From: Cadophora sp. MPI-SDFR-AT-0126
Taxonomy: Eukaryota > Ascomycota > Leotiomycetes > Helotiales > Ploettnerulaceae
Length of the DNA: 64,000 nt
Direction: 5' to 3'
Assembly: GCA_020747065.1 (NCBI GenBank)
Contig: JAGMVK010000002.1
Coordinates: 1,426,001 to 1,490,000, forward strand
Below the pieces are notes generated by a model, which was given only the letters and a program-made list of their open reading frames with translations, ran no database searches and had not been told where the DNA came from. This document shows, piece after piece, positions 36,583 through 47,962 of the stretch. The first letter of the stretch is position 1. Every line of letters starts with the position of its first letter. The position numbers were made by a program, and so were the translations under genes.

Positions 36583-37513
36583 ATGGGAGAATCCAGGTTA
36601 GTCGTGGCGCATAATCAACACAGGCAATACGGGATTCTAACGGCGCGTTTCCTGCAGACAGGAGCTCGTGGCATGGCTCAATAACCTGCTCCAGCTGAAC
36701 GTAACCAAAGTTGAACAATGTGGAACTGGGTATGTTTGACCCCACCCCCGCACTGCAACCATCTCTACGTCCATTCTTGTCTTTGCCTTGCTGACCCCTC
36801 TGCCAGTGCGGCTCTCTGCCAGATCTTCGATAGTATCTACCTTGATGTTCCCATGTCAAGAGTCAAGTTCAATGTGAACACCGAGTACGCATACCTGCAG
36901 AACTTCAAGATCCTCCAGAGTACGATATCTACCCCTCGGCCAACGCCAATCCCCACAGACAAAATACTGACAAAGTTCTGCTACAGATTGCTTCACTCGC
37001 CATGGCATTGATCGTCCCGTCAACGTCGAGCAACTGATCAAGTGCAAGATGCAAGATAATCTCGAGTTCCTCCAATGGTCGAAGCGATATTGGGACCAAT
37101 ACTTCCCTGGCGGCGATTACGATGCTGTTGCCCGACGACGAGGCTCCGGCGCCCCTCCTCCAGCATCTGCTCCTGCACCACGGACATCTGCTGGAGCAGC
37201 TAAGAGAGGTACAACACCGACTACTGGACGGCCACGAGTGGTGGGTGTAGGAGGTGCAGGAAGTGCTGCTTTACAACAGGAGAACGCCACCTTGAAGGAG
37301 ACCGTACAAGGGTTAGAACGTGAGAGAGATTTCTACTTCAGCAAACTCCGCGATATCGAACTTTTGGTCCAACAAGCATGCGAGGAGGATCCCGAGATTG
37401 AGAAGCAGGAGGACGGGTTGATCAAGCATATCCAAACTATTCTTTACTCGACGGAGGACGGCTTTGAGATTCCGGCCGAGGCGGAAGGTCTTGACGACCA
37501 GGAGACATTCTAG
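36583..37513 (+). CDS. BIM1: EB1-family microtubule plus-end protein
   Basis: Exons 36583-36596 (only 14 nt), 36658-36729, 36807-36919 and 36987-37513 give 241 residues with phases 2, 2, 1. The calponin-homology domain (residues about 1-100) has RQELVAWLNNLL, AALCQIFDSI, VKFNVNTEYAYLQNFKILQ, VNVEQLIKCKMQDNLEFLQW and the FPGGDYDAVARR end typical of EB1. A Pro/Ala/Thr linker follows, then the EB1 coiled-coil homology region (ERDFYFSKLRDIELL). It ends in an acidic tail, DDQETF, an acidic-aromatic end like the EEY/F that binds CAP-Gly partners. It tracks growing microtubule ends; the yeast homologue is Bim1 and the fission-yeast one is Mal3. Confidence 0.95.
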
Positions 37514-38558
37514 ACTTCTTAATGATGAGATGACGACTTGATGGGTGATGGGCACACTGCAAAGACTGCAAAATTGATTCTCTTTGGCTGTTGGAGTTAC
37601 TCGAGAGCATATGAAGGAAGATGCATGGTTTTTGGGGCCCTGACGGTCCCTTGAGTGTGTCTACAGACTTCATAGCGACACGACATACTGGATCGGATAG
37701 GAGATTTCAGGTTTCCAAGAATCAATCAATACAAAAATATTTCACGATGCTTATAATGCCTCGGCTGTGTGACGATATGGGCTAGATCTGCATGGTCCTG
37801 AGCATATGTAAGTCACTGCAGCTCTGGCCCATAAACTTAAGTCGCTTGCGAGAGTGTAGACGTTCCGAATTAAAGCTGCCACAAAACAATGACTTGCAGT
37901 GGAAATCTGCGGTTGAGATATGGATACAATTAAATAGCCTAAAGTCATCCCAAGCTACGCCCACGAGCAGTCTTCTTTCTCAAGGATTTGACTGTGAGCT
38001 TCGTCGTGATCAAAGTCGATTGCCTTCTCCGCCATACCTCAATTCCCTTCAGTCTCTTGAGTACCTGGACCCGGTCAGTAGCCAGAATACTGAATGTAGA
38101 TGGAGACTTTATCTTGCCGCTTTTGCACTCGAAGGTTTTGATGTCCTGACACTTTGGAGGTCTAGATGTTTCTCGTTCTGGTCCTGCTTGAGCCCCGAAG
38201 GAAGATTCATCAGCTGGACTCTCAAGAACTTCCCGGTTTGGCATTCTCTAGACGTACTCTAGAATGTCTCTATGCAGCTCCTCATGAGTAGGTAACGAGA
38301 GTGATGGTTAAGTAAACTGACTCGAACTGGCTCCGGGCGGCTTACCCGATGTCAAGCTAACGACCCGCACATCCCTGTCACGAGCTCCACCAAGGCAGAC
38401 TCCAGAGGTAAATACAACATCACATCATAGATAAGTATTGGACAAGCCTCAGCTCTGGTCATCAACATCTATCTACGGACTCACAGATCCCTCTACAATC
38501 ATAACGTTATTTGCAAACCAGACTTACCAAAGGCTCGAACACAGCTGATAAGCCAGCA
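37514..38558. other. intergenic; one possible small ORF
   Basis: A 99-residue minus-strand frame (38244-37945, MPNREVLESPADESS...) starts with ATG and ends in a Lys/Arg-rich stretch. It could be a small gene, but I recognise no family. The rest is the EB1 3' region and the VAM7 promoter. Confidence 0.35.
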
Positions 38559-39680
38559 ATGGCGCCTCCCATTGAGCTCTCCATACCCTCTACCATTGTC
38601 TCCTCAGACCCAGACACCAAACCGTACACCCTCTACAACATCTCCCTCCGTCTGCCACTCCGCACATTCGTCATCCAGAAACGCTACTCCGAATTCTGCA
38701 CGCTCCATAGTCAGCTCACCTCGCTCGTCTCCTCTCCGCCTCCAGCGCCCCTCCCCGCGAAATCATGGTTCAAATCAACCGCCTCCTCGCCCGAACTGAC
38801 GGAAAACCGCCGCGTAGGTCTCGAAGCCTATTTGCGAGCCATAGCAGAGAGTCCAGATAAGCGATGGAGGGAGACGAGCGTGTGGAGGAGTTTCTTGAAC
38901 TTGCCTTCAAGCAGTGGGAGTGGAAGTAGTGCGAGGAACGAGCTGGTACAGGCGAACCAGCGGCTGGGTGTGCTGGGTGCTGGGCAGGTTGCTTCGGATC
39001 CAGGAGTGTGGCTGGATATGCATAGGGAGATGAAAGGGCAGCTCCATGACGCGAGGTTGTTTCTTGGGAGGAGAGATGGGGCTACGACACCCCAGGCCCA
39101 GTACGAGGCTGGGGCGAATGCAAAGAGGTGTCTTGTCAAGGCGGGGGGCATACTGGGGAATCTGGAGGAGGGTTTGAAGATTATGAGTGAGGGGGAGAAG
39201 AGAGGTACGGAGGGGAAAGTTGGTGCGGGAGAGCTGAGGAGACGGAGAGACTTACTGGGTAGTGCGAGGGTCGAGAGGGAAGGCTTGGAGAAACTGGCTG
39301 TCAGTCTTGCTGTGAAGGGCCAACATAAGGGAAGCGGCAGCGGAAGTGCTGTTGCGACCCAGCAAGACAAAAACGCGCTGTTCGGACCAAACGTGAATCG
39401 ACCGTCAGGCCGAGTGCTTGGAGCACCTGTACCGGAGACAGATAAGACCCGCGAACTAGACAACGAAGGCGTTGTTCAATTACAGAAGCAGATGATGCAG
39501 GATCAAGATCTGGATGTAGAGGAATTGGCTAAGATTGTGCGAAGGCAGAAGGAAATGGGACTAGCAATCCACGACGAGCTGGAGTTGCAGAATGAGATGC
39601 TAAAGAGGGTTGACGAAGATGTGGATCGTGTGGGAAGGAAAATCGAAGTTGCAAAGAAGAGAGTTGGGAAGATCTCCTAA
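38559..39680 (+). CDS. VAM7: VAM7-like PX-domain Qc-SNARE (vacuolar fusion)
   Basis: A single exon of 373 residues. The PX domain (residues about 5-115) has YTLYNISLRLPLRTFVIQKRYSEFCTLHSQL and a Pro-rich insert before the AKSWF loop, which binds PI3P. The C-terminal 65 residues form a Qc-SNARE helix (QLQKQMMQDQDLDVEELAKI, then EMGLAIHDELELQNEML). No membrane anchor follows it, as in Vam7, which relies on PX binding to sit on the vacuole. The protein would act with Vam3, Vti1 and Nyv1 homologues in homotypic vacuole fusion. ATG 38559 (CAGCAATGG) is the first in-frame ATG. Confidence 0.92.
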   Translation: MAPPIELSIPSTIVSSDPDTKPYTLYNISLRLPLRTFVIQKRYSEFCTLHSQLTSLVSSPPPAPLPAKSWFKSTASSPELTENRRVGLEAYLRAIAESPDKRWRETSVWRSFLNLPSSSGSGSSARNELVQANQRLGVLGAGQVASDPGVWLDMHREMKGQLHDARLFLGRRDGATTPQAQYEAGANAKRCLVKAGGILGNLEEGLKIMSEGEKRGTEGKVGAGELRRRRDLLGSARVEREGLEKLAVSLAVKGQHKGSGSGSAVATQQDKNALFGPNVNRPSGRVLGAPVPETDKTRELDNEGVVQLQKQMMQDQDLDVEELAKIVRRQKEMGLAIHDELELQNEMLKRVDEDVDRVGRKIEVAKKRVGKIS

Positions 39681-40764
39681 GTGTCCACTTGACGGGCTAG
39701 GCACTCAGGAGACCCTGCCAACTTCCTTGCAACATTTGCTGTAATCCATGAATGGATTTTGGATGTGGCTGCGGGGTAATTGAGGTTATGAGGGTGGGAG
39801 CCGGTAACATCCGATGACTGCAGGTCTGGTGGAGTCTCGTCTTGGTGGTGCTCGATGAGGGGAATGTATTTATAACCCAAATTGCTCTTAGCATGGAGTT
39901 TTTGAGGGTCTGCCGTATTGGCTGGGACGATTTGGGATTCTGTACAGTACTTTTTGTAATATGAGCGTAGTTCATTTCTGAACACAGACATAGCGGATGC
40001 ATGAGTACGGATTTAATGCTGTTGGTAGTTCTGCTGTGGGGCATATTCTTTTGCAATTGTTCACATGAACTTCTAATATGCACTGGGTCTTGTGAATTTC
40101 ACGTACTGACTCAGATATGATATCAAGTTCATCATATTCATGTTTCACTGTGGCATCGATTTCATGTTTAGTTGTGCAATAGTTGGAATATCTGACAGCA
40201 ATCACAAGCGATGGTGTTGCTAAGTATATCGACAAACTTCATTCGTCCTATCTACTTCTCGTCGTAATATATGCCGTCTGAAAACGAACTAAGCCGAGAT
40301 CTAATCTAACTACCTTCTCATCAATTCACCTTTTGATATCAGTGTGGTTATCATAGATCTTTGAATAGACGAAAGAGCTAATAGGTGGCCGGAAAAAAGC
40401 TGCCAGTGGTGCGGCTCGCTTGATGTTTGTTTTCGTTCCATTTCTGTTTACCTAGTAAAAATCGTAAATCGGAATAGAGATAGCCAGGACACACGTTCAC
40501 AATTTGGTTTGATAGAAGGTTCATTATTTTTTGCATTTACTTTCACTAATGATAAGATACAATTCTGGACTTTACTTGGTTCTCTTGGATTACTAGAAAA
40601 AGGGAAATGTTGCTGCATAGCTGTGTCTGGGACAACACTAAATCATATGACCTCTTCACGCGCCACTTGCGATTTCACAGCGATGACTTAATGTATTCAT
40701 TTATTTCAATCAGGGGTATTTTGACCAATTCCAAATTAAAGTGGCCAACACGCAAACCACCTGT
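39681..40764. other. intergenic between VAM7 and P450 genes
   Basis: Convergent 3' ends of the two genes with AT-rich sequence between. No gene or RNA recognised. Confidence 0.5.
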
Positions 40765-42354
40765 TCAGTCATAAGCCGGAAACTTCTCCATCTCTTTATC
40801 AGCCATCATCTTCTCCTTCTCCAGAACCCGCTGATGCTCCGCACTCCTAACTCTGATCAAGCACTGGAATGGTTTGGCACGGATATTGAACCCATCAGTG
40901 TAGTCAAAGGTATCGTACTTCCTCGAGGGTAGGATATCAAACGCCCAGACCAGTTTCGAAACAGCAATAAAGAGCGAGTTCGCTGCAAGGTCTGCTCCAG
41001 GGCATATTCTTCGACCCCAGCCAAAGCTAGAATGTCCCGCTTTCGCAGGGTGGGTTTTGATTCCCTTCAACTCGGGCACGTAACGCGGATCTTTCTGATC
41101 GAGGAAGCGTGCTGGGTTGAATTGGTGAGGATCAGGGTAATATTCCTCGTTGAGATTAATGGCCCACGAGTTGCCGAGTATCGTCGTTCCGGTCGGGATA
41201 TGGTAGCCTTCGTAGACGTCATCTTCCGTCGAGGCATGGGGAGTTCCTCCCAGTACTGCGACTGGGCGAATTCTGAGGATCTCTTTCACAAGAGCTCGGA
41301 TGTACGGCAGGTTGGCCTCGTCATCGAATCTTGGGAGTCGGTCGATGCCAATGACAGAGTCCAGTTCTTCTTGGGCCAGGCGAACAATGTTTGGATTTGT
41401 CACCAACATAAGGACACCAGAACACATCGTCGATGCAGTGGTGTCACTCCCGGCACCAAAGAGTGAGGCTGGTACGAATGAAAAGTCTTTGTCTGGTAGC
41501 GGTATTGCCTCTTCTTCTCGAACGGCCAAGAGAGTTGAGGCGAGGGAAGGAGTAACTGCATGACCCTTCTCCTTCCCGATTCTCAGGTCTCTCCTCACGT
41601 CATCAAGGAGCGCCATGTTGGCATCCGTCTCCATCTTGGCATGATCTTCGATTTCTCTTTTCCATGGAGCCACGAACGAGGGCACGTATTTCAAGAATGG
41701 AAATGACTCGGCTTTGTAGGCTCCGGGAACGTTCAGAGAAGCCATGAATTGCATAAAGTCCAGTCGTTGACGGATGGTCTTGGAATCTACAGAGTCGATA
41801 CGTCTTCCATACGAGATTGAAAAGACAACGCTAGACGTGAACCGGTCAAATGCTCGCTCCCAGTTGTCGGGATTCTGCATGACTTGGTAGACCAAGCGTG
41901 TGGACTCCGCTTCTTGTCTAGCTCTGTAGGTTCGAAGAGCAGCTGGCGTGAGTGCTCGGTGAAGCAGCTTTCTCCGAATCGACCATTCTTTGCCATAAGG
42001 CTGGACCAGAACAGAACCACTTGCGTACATCTCTCCCATGACAACGAATCTTGGCCTAGAGGAGTATTTCGTACTCCGCTTTTCCATCAAATCCACAGCC
42101 ACTTGAGGATCCGAGATCACGAGTGTTGGACGTCTTCCTACCCAAATTGTGAAGATGGGTCCGTATTTCTTCGACCATTCTTGGAATTGGATCCATGGTT
42201 TTGAGGTCGGCAATTTGTTTCCTAAGAACGGGAGTGGTCTTGGTCCTGGTGGCATGCGATACCATGTCCATATGTCATTGAACAGAATCAAGACAGGCAA
42301 GGCGATAAGGCCTGCGAGAGTGTACCATGAAAATACAGCCGAGAGGAGAGACAT
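40765..42354 (-). CDS. cytochrome P450 monooxygenase
   Basis: A single exon of 529 residues. An N-terminal membrane anchor (residues about 5-25) is followed by the Pro-rich hinge MPPGPRPLPFLG. The I-helix oxygen motif is AGSDTTAS, the K-helix ExxR is in KEILRIRP, and the heme loop FGWGRRICPG has its ligand at about Cys451. Overall it resembles microsomal fungal P450s of the CYP2-like clan that hydroxylate aromatic or polyketide substrates. ATG 42354 is chosen because no ATG lies upstream in frame. It runs in the same direction as the FAD monooxygenase 645 bp upstream, suggesting a shared pathway, possibly with the nearby MFS genes. Substrate unknown. Confidence 0.93.
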   Translation of the reverse strand: MSLLSAVFSWYTLAGLIALPVLILFNDIWTWYRMPPGPRPLPFLGNKLPTSKPWIQFQEWSKKYGPIFTIWVGRRPTLVISDPQVAVDLMEKRSTKYSSRPRFVVMGEMYASGSVLVQPYGKEWSIRRKLLHRALTPAALRTYRARQEAESTRLVYQVMQNPDNWERAFDRFTSSVVFSISYGRRIDSVDSKTIRQRLDFMQFMASLNVPGAYKAESFPFLKYVPSFVAPWKREIEDHAKMETDANMALLDDVRRDLRIGKEKGHAVTPSLASTLLAVREEEAIPLPDKDFSFVPASLFGAGSDTTASTMCSGVLMLVTNPNIVRLAQEELDSVIGIDRLPRFDDEANLPYIRALVKEILRIRPVAVLGGTPHASTEDDVYEGYHIPTGTTILGNSWAINLNEEYYPDPHQFNPARFLDQKDPRYVPELKGIKTHPAKAGHSSFGWGRRICPGADLAANSLFIAVSKLVWAFDILPSRKYDTFDYTDGFNIRAKPFQCLIRVRSAEHQRVLEKEKMMADKEMEKFPAYD

Positions 42355-42998
42355 TGTCGCATAAGTTGGTATTGTAAGAATGGAAGAGAATGAAAATGGT
42401 ATCTTGGAGAGATCTATCAAAGTCACCCGTGGCGTTGGTGTTGGTCAGCAGCAATGAAGTAAGTGTCGTTCAGCACTGGCTCGGAATCATTTGTCCGGTT
42501 AAGCACTGGTGACAGGCGGTGGGGGATTTCCTTTCAGTGGGTGTGCCCTGTGGCTTTAGCGTCCCTAAGCTTTGGCCAGTGACTTGGAGCCGCTAACTAC
42601 ACCCAAAGGAGAGATTTCCTCCCCGAGAGCCCACCGACGGCTGAAATGCAATGCATCAACGACTACAGAATCCATTGAAAGTCGGCAATTATTCACGGCA
42701 AATGCATGTCGTCCAGCTGTAGTCACGAGTGGTTCGTGACTCGGAATTCGGCAGATTTACCAACCTATCTGAGACGCAGAAGGGCTTGATGGTGGCTTGA
42801 CGCTCACCGACGGCAGATCGTCTTGTTCAATGATTTACAGCCCTGACCGACTAGAACATCTTCTTGAGACTGTCAAGTAATTGGATTACTCATCTGTGGG
42901 GAAATTTCAAATCAAAGGTTATATTGAACCGCTGCTTGTTGTCCCAGCTGTACTTCTAACATTGAGTATTGCGGTGAATGAATAGCAATCGTCAAGTC
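42355..42998. other. intergenic, P450 promoter region
   Basis: Lies between the 3' end of the FAD monooxygenase and the P450 start. No gene seen. Confidence 0.5.
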
Positions 42999-44411
42999 CT
43001 ATGCCGAAGCCAATACCTCTCTTGGGAATGGAATGTTGAGCTCCCTGACAGCAGTGGTGTCGTTCAGTAAGGCCACCGTTGCTGCATAGTTCTTCTCAGC
43101 ATACTCCTCTGCATCAAAATTCAGTAGCCATTCTTCACGTTTCAACTTCATGCTTTCGGGATTCTTCTTTGCTTCATCCCAGTTGGCTTTATGCCATGTA
43201 TCTCTCGTCTTCTCTCCGGTTTTTTGGGCTGCTCGAACTCTTTCGTATCTCAAACCTTCGAATGTTGCAACAGCTTGCTGAACATTGGACTTGCCTCCTT
43301 TAAGTAAGCAGACTGCCATGGTCGCACCGTCTTCCATCGCTTGCGAAGCACCTTGAATGGATGTGGGGAGAAATGGGTGGGCCGCGTCTCCGATAAGAGC
43401 TATACGGCGCTTTGGTGATATCCATGTGGGCAGAGGATCTCGGTAGACCAATTTCCAGTCAATCAACGGGTCTGGCGTTGCATCTAAGATCTTCTGAACG
43501 ATGGGATCCCATCCCTCCAACACTTTTCGAGCATCTGCTAGAGGAGCATGAGCCTGCCAGCTTTCTTTCACATCTGCTTCATCCTATCTTCATTTAGTTT
43601 TCATAGCAGTAGCTCTTGGTTCCGGACCTACCTTATGTGTGCATACCCAACTGAAATCCTTGCCGCCCTTGACTGAAGCGGCAATGAAATGGATGTCCGT
43701 TCCGAGCCAAGCACAATGTTTGTCTCCATTGTTTACAAGCCAAGCGGTGTCAGGATCTTCCGCTAATCTTGCAGAATCGAACCAAGTACGGTAGATTGCA
43801 TAGCCTGAAGACTTTGGCTTGTCCTCATAGCCCAGAACAATTGTTCTACCTTTAGAACGGACACCATCAGCAGCCAGAACGACATCACCAACGAACTTCT
43901 GTCCATTAGCAACTACACCGGCCTCGTCATCAGTCTCAAAGTAATCTTCGACTTTGTGACCTAGCCGGAGGTCAACACCAATTTCTAAGGCGTGGCGATA
44001 CACAATTTCGTGTATTTCACCACGATGTCCTGGATTTTATCAACATCGTTTCCAAAAACCGTCTCGTCAAGCGGTCTTACCGTTATACGCCTTCCCATAA
44101 CTTCTTTGCTCGTCCGACCAAGTTTGCTTGAGAAGGGTGTCGCCTTGCCAAGTTTTCATCAGCAGACCATCGCTCTTGTGGATGATAGGATCGAGTTGAG
44201 CATCGACACCAGGCCAACGTTGGAAAATGCGACCAGAATTGGGTGCGAACGAGATAATATCTCCAAGAATTTTGAGGTCTGGGAACGATTCCAGTAGAAC
44301 TACTGAATGGCCCTTCCTATGACATTCGATAGCTGCTGTGAGTCCTGCAAATCCTGCACCGACTATGATGACCCGGATGCCTGTTGGTGGTGGTCGTTCG
44401 AATGTTGCCAT
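42999..44411 (-). CDS. FAD-dependent monooxygenase (salicylate-hydroxylase-like)
   Basis: Exons 44411-44081, 44029-43632 and 43583-42999 give 437 residues; introns are 51 and 48 bp with phases 1 and 0. Class A flavoprotein motifs are all present: GAGFAGL near the N-terminus (FAD, GxGxxG), AADGVRSK (DG motif) and LIGDAAHPFLP (GD motif). HRGEIHEIV resembles the HRxxL region of the family. These enzymes add oxygen to aromatic rings using NAD(P)H. Salicylate 1-hydroxylase is the best-known relative, but the true substrate cannot be read from sequence. It is oriented with the P450 and may act with it. Confidence 0.9.
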
Positions 44412-45153
44412 GATGTTTGGCAGTCCTTGGTGAGGTATTGGAATCGAAGCCACTGGGAAAATATGTTGCAGATATGAAGGTATTTCTAGAATCACGTCCA
44501 ATATTCAGAAGACCTGGTGGTTGTCTGATGCATCCGATCAGGATAACAAAGTCGGGGAGGTTCAGCCTGGTAGGACCCACATCGAGACGGGGAGGAAAGT
44601 CAAGTGGGGTGCCACATTACCCCAGACCCCCGTATGCCCCAAGCGTGGGTATTCTGTTGACCAAACTGATAGCAATCACGAGTATCGTGTATTGATATGG
44701 GATCGCTTTTGGTACCAGTCGAGGTACAATCAATAGTTGAATGCCTCCGGTCTTGCTGAGAGAGAATCCATGACGAGCCACTTCAGAGTATGAAATGCTA
44801 TATCACGGTATCTATCGTCACCCAAAAGTCACATAGCAACCCGTGCCCGCGAACAAGATATCAATGTCAAGATTGTTTTGGTCAGTCAACAATTATCACC
44901 AAAAGTAATGACTGGGGAGGGAGAGGCGTCATGAACCCCTGATCTCCTGCTTTTCCTGACCTAACAATTCAAGGATGCTGGCAAACTTAATTAGCAATTC
45001 GAGAGATAGATTTGCTTGAAAGAAAAAGCTCTTCTCCTTCTGAAACTCAATACTGGATGATTTTGATCTGCAATTGCTCGTCCAGCCATACTGTTCTACT
45101 TAAAGTGGGCTATTTCTCGGAGGGCCCATCATCGCGATGATGAACCCAGCAAC
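44412..45153. other. divergent intergenic region
   Basis: Shared upstream region of the FAD monooxygenase (minus) and the MFS pseudogene (plus), so possibly a former bidirectional promoter. No gene within it. Confidence 0.45.
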
Positions 45154-47288
45154 ATGGCCTTTGCTGTGCTTGGAGACAAGCATAGTGAACATGTTCTTGG
45201 CACAGGTAAGCAATTCAGTTGATAATTGTAAGTGTACATAGTGCTGACCCTACAAAGCTTGTATGAATGACCAATCCGACATCTCGCAGAAATGCGAGAC
45301 AGTTCTTCGGGAGCAGTCAGCGCACCGTACAGGGAGATGCTCGCATGCTATGCTCGTTCCTCAGTCACCAGACTCTCCAAATTATCCATTTGATGTCTGT
45401 TTGCCCTTTGTTTTACTGATATGATTTCAGCGGTTGACATGAACGAAAAATGTCATTCTACTTATCGTAGGACTGTCTGCTTCAGTTGTCGGAGCTTTAG
45501 GACCTATGCTGTCTCCGGGGTTTGTTTCTATTGCAACATATCTCAGAATCAGTGTCGATACTCTGGCACAGAGCGCAGCCTGGTTAGTTCTCACATACGT
45601 TTTGTAGTATATTGAAACATACAACACCTCCTGATCAAATTTTTTCACACACTTTCTGCAGAATTTGTCTGTCCCTATTTCTTGCTGGCCCACTTGCCAA
45701 AGTTTGGGGCAGAGGTCCAGTATCCATCATAGCCGTAATCATCATGTTAGCATGTAATGTTTGAGGAGCATTCTCCCCACATTATTATAACTCATTCTTT
45801 GCAAGTCGCATCTTCCGGGTTTGGTATGGCACCCTACGAAGTCTTGGTGCAGTCTATGATTGGAGACGTGTACTTTGCTCATCAAAGAGCTACGAGGATC
45901 TCTGCTTGGAATCTGTTCCTTCTTTGTGAACTTTCAGGTGGTAGTTTGGTCAACTAGTACATGATTGAAGTGAACAGTGAATTTCATGCTATATAATCTT
46001 CGACGAGGTACTTTTCATAAATCAGGACATCGGATGGAAGTGAACATTTGTTGTCTATGCCATATTCTTCAGCAGATAAACCTTTACGGCCCTTCGATCT
46101 GTCCCAGAAACTGCATACATACGGATCGTAGTGCGTAGGAGGAACGTCCATTACGACAATCACATCAACATGGAGAAGATTGCGCCTGAAATCATGCAGC
46201 AAGAAGCACCAATCACAGAAGTTACAGGTGCTCAGAACGAATCAGCGGAAGAGAAAGAGTCCTTCCTGAAGAGCCTCCGCTTCATGACAGGACGGAAATA
46301 CAGCAACGCACCATTTTGGAAGATCCTCAGTCGGCCCTCAGTCGAGTTCTTCTTTCCAGCCGTAATATTGGCGTCCCTCATCTATGGTATTAAAATGACA
46401 TGAATAGTTGTTTTTAGCGTTGCCAATGCTTCGATTTCGCCTTTCCGCCAGGCAACTTCCCCGTCTCAGAAGTAGGGCTTATTGGTGTTTCCCCGTTTCT
46501 CATGACACTGCTTGGAAACATTATCCCTGGATGACTTCACGTGCTTATACTTAACGAAGAAGAATCATGGGATCACCAAGCTCGAAATACGACTTGTCTC
46601 AAAGTTTCCTGTGCTGCTCCTTACCGTGGCAAGATTCTTGGGCCTCGGAGCATCTGTTCACTATCAGACCTACTGGATCGGACCTGTGCTTACTTTCGGT
46701 CTCGCGAGTATGGCTATGGCGTTCGAGACTGGTTGTACTTTCTGTTAGGTCATCAATTCTTACGAGGACTTAGGCGAAGAAGGTGAGCTGCGGAGTCTAT
46801 TGAGAAGTGTTGTGGCTGACTTCTTTAGTGCTCGTTGCAAATTAATGCTAGAAACTTGCTTACTATCGACTGTTAGAGTCTCAAAATACTCACATGTAGG
46901 AGCAAGGAAGCTGCATAAGGCAAAGGGGCAGATTCCTCGAGAGGGGGCTTCACTTTTTCTCTACTTTTTGTAGTTTCAGTGAAGCATTCAAAGTGCCTCC
47001 CATACATTCTGCTCGTGCCTACATCTCGGTACCTTGGCTCCAAAACATCAGCTGGACATACTTTGACAACGATTGGCTGGCCAAAGATGGGGTTTTAGAT
47101 GTCTCGAATGTGTTGTGGAGTACACTCGGTAAGACGAGTCCGAAGTGGAAGAGATTCATAACATGATGTTGGTGCTCACATTTGTCACAGTTGCGATTGT
47201 GATGCTCACAAGTCCACTTTGGGTTGATGGAAAGAGAATCCGAAGCACGGTAGCTCGTAACGGATTGAATCGATTCATGGAGGATTGA
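45154..47288 (+). pseudogene. MFS transporter pseudogene (HOL1-like)
   Basis: Pieces of one MFS protein follow in order in different frames with stops between. They are MAFAVLGDKHSEHVLGT (45154), LVPQSPDSPN (about 45355), VGLSASVVGALGPMLSPGF (about 45467), GFGMAPYEVLVQSMIGDVYF (about 45818), VPETAYIR near 46100, SLRFMTGRKYSNAPFWKIL (about 46270), YWIGPVLTFGLASMAMAFE (about 46670) and DGKRIRSTVARN (about 47230). At least one stop falls where Trp is expected (ATGTTTGAGG, about 45757), and frame shifts occur. The spacing suggests a multi-exon gene of about 520-560 codons that decayed recently. It sits between the FAD monooxygenase and an MFS gene of another family. Confidence 0.8.
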
Positions 47289-47962
47289 ATATCAACTGCC
47301 GAAGAAGAGCTTGGTGGTGGTCTTCCCGTAACTTCATCATACTAGTAGGTGCTAGATCATAGCACCAATTATTGTTTGTCGAGTCGAGTCAAGAATCGGA
47401 ACCTACAGTCCATGATTTGTTCCCTCGCGAGACTTTCTCTATTCTTGAATCATGAGTGATGCCCGTACATCAGTCACGAACGACTCTTCACGTTAAAAGT
47501 CCAAGGACTGGCCCCAAGGGGTTTGATTTCCAAGCCAGGAGGTTTTCCGATGTCAGAGAATCTGGTGTGGTGCTCCCGTCCCCTTATTGACAGGCTCACT
47601 AACCACGAGCAAAAGATGGGGTACAAATCGCTTTTGACAAATAAAATATCTGCCGAAAAGCCTGGGCCAGCCTCGTGCGGGGTCCCCAATCTGGTGACAC
47701 GGCGCCACGGAGATAAAGTTTCAGGGCTCACCTACCAACCCTATTCTGCATTCATGTGGCGTACGCCGCACTGACTGGTTCTGTGTTCAGGTTACCGACC
47801 GGCTGGTCTGCCGAGGGGGGATGTTTCTGACTCCGGAGAAACTCCCTGCGTACTCATGCATGCATTCTTCCATGAGTTGGTCTTAAAGGTTGCTGATGTA
47901 CTCTCGATCGGCATACTTCTCAGAGGAGACTCAAACAGACTTTTGCGATAATCATTTCGGCC
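47289..47962. other. intergenic, nothing recognised
   Basis: Short frames only. The right end is the promoter of the TRI12-type MFS gene. Confidence 0.5.

Noticed and set aside
37945..38244. 99-residue basic ORF between EB1 and VAM7
   Set aside because: Coding-like but with no recognisable homology or context; noted in the intergenic entry only.
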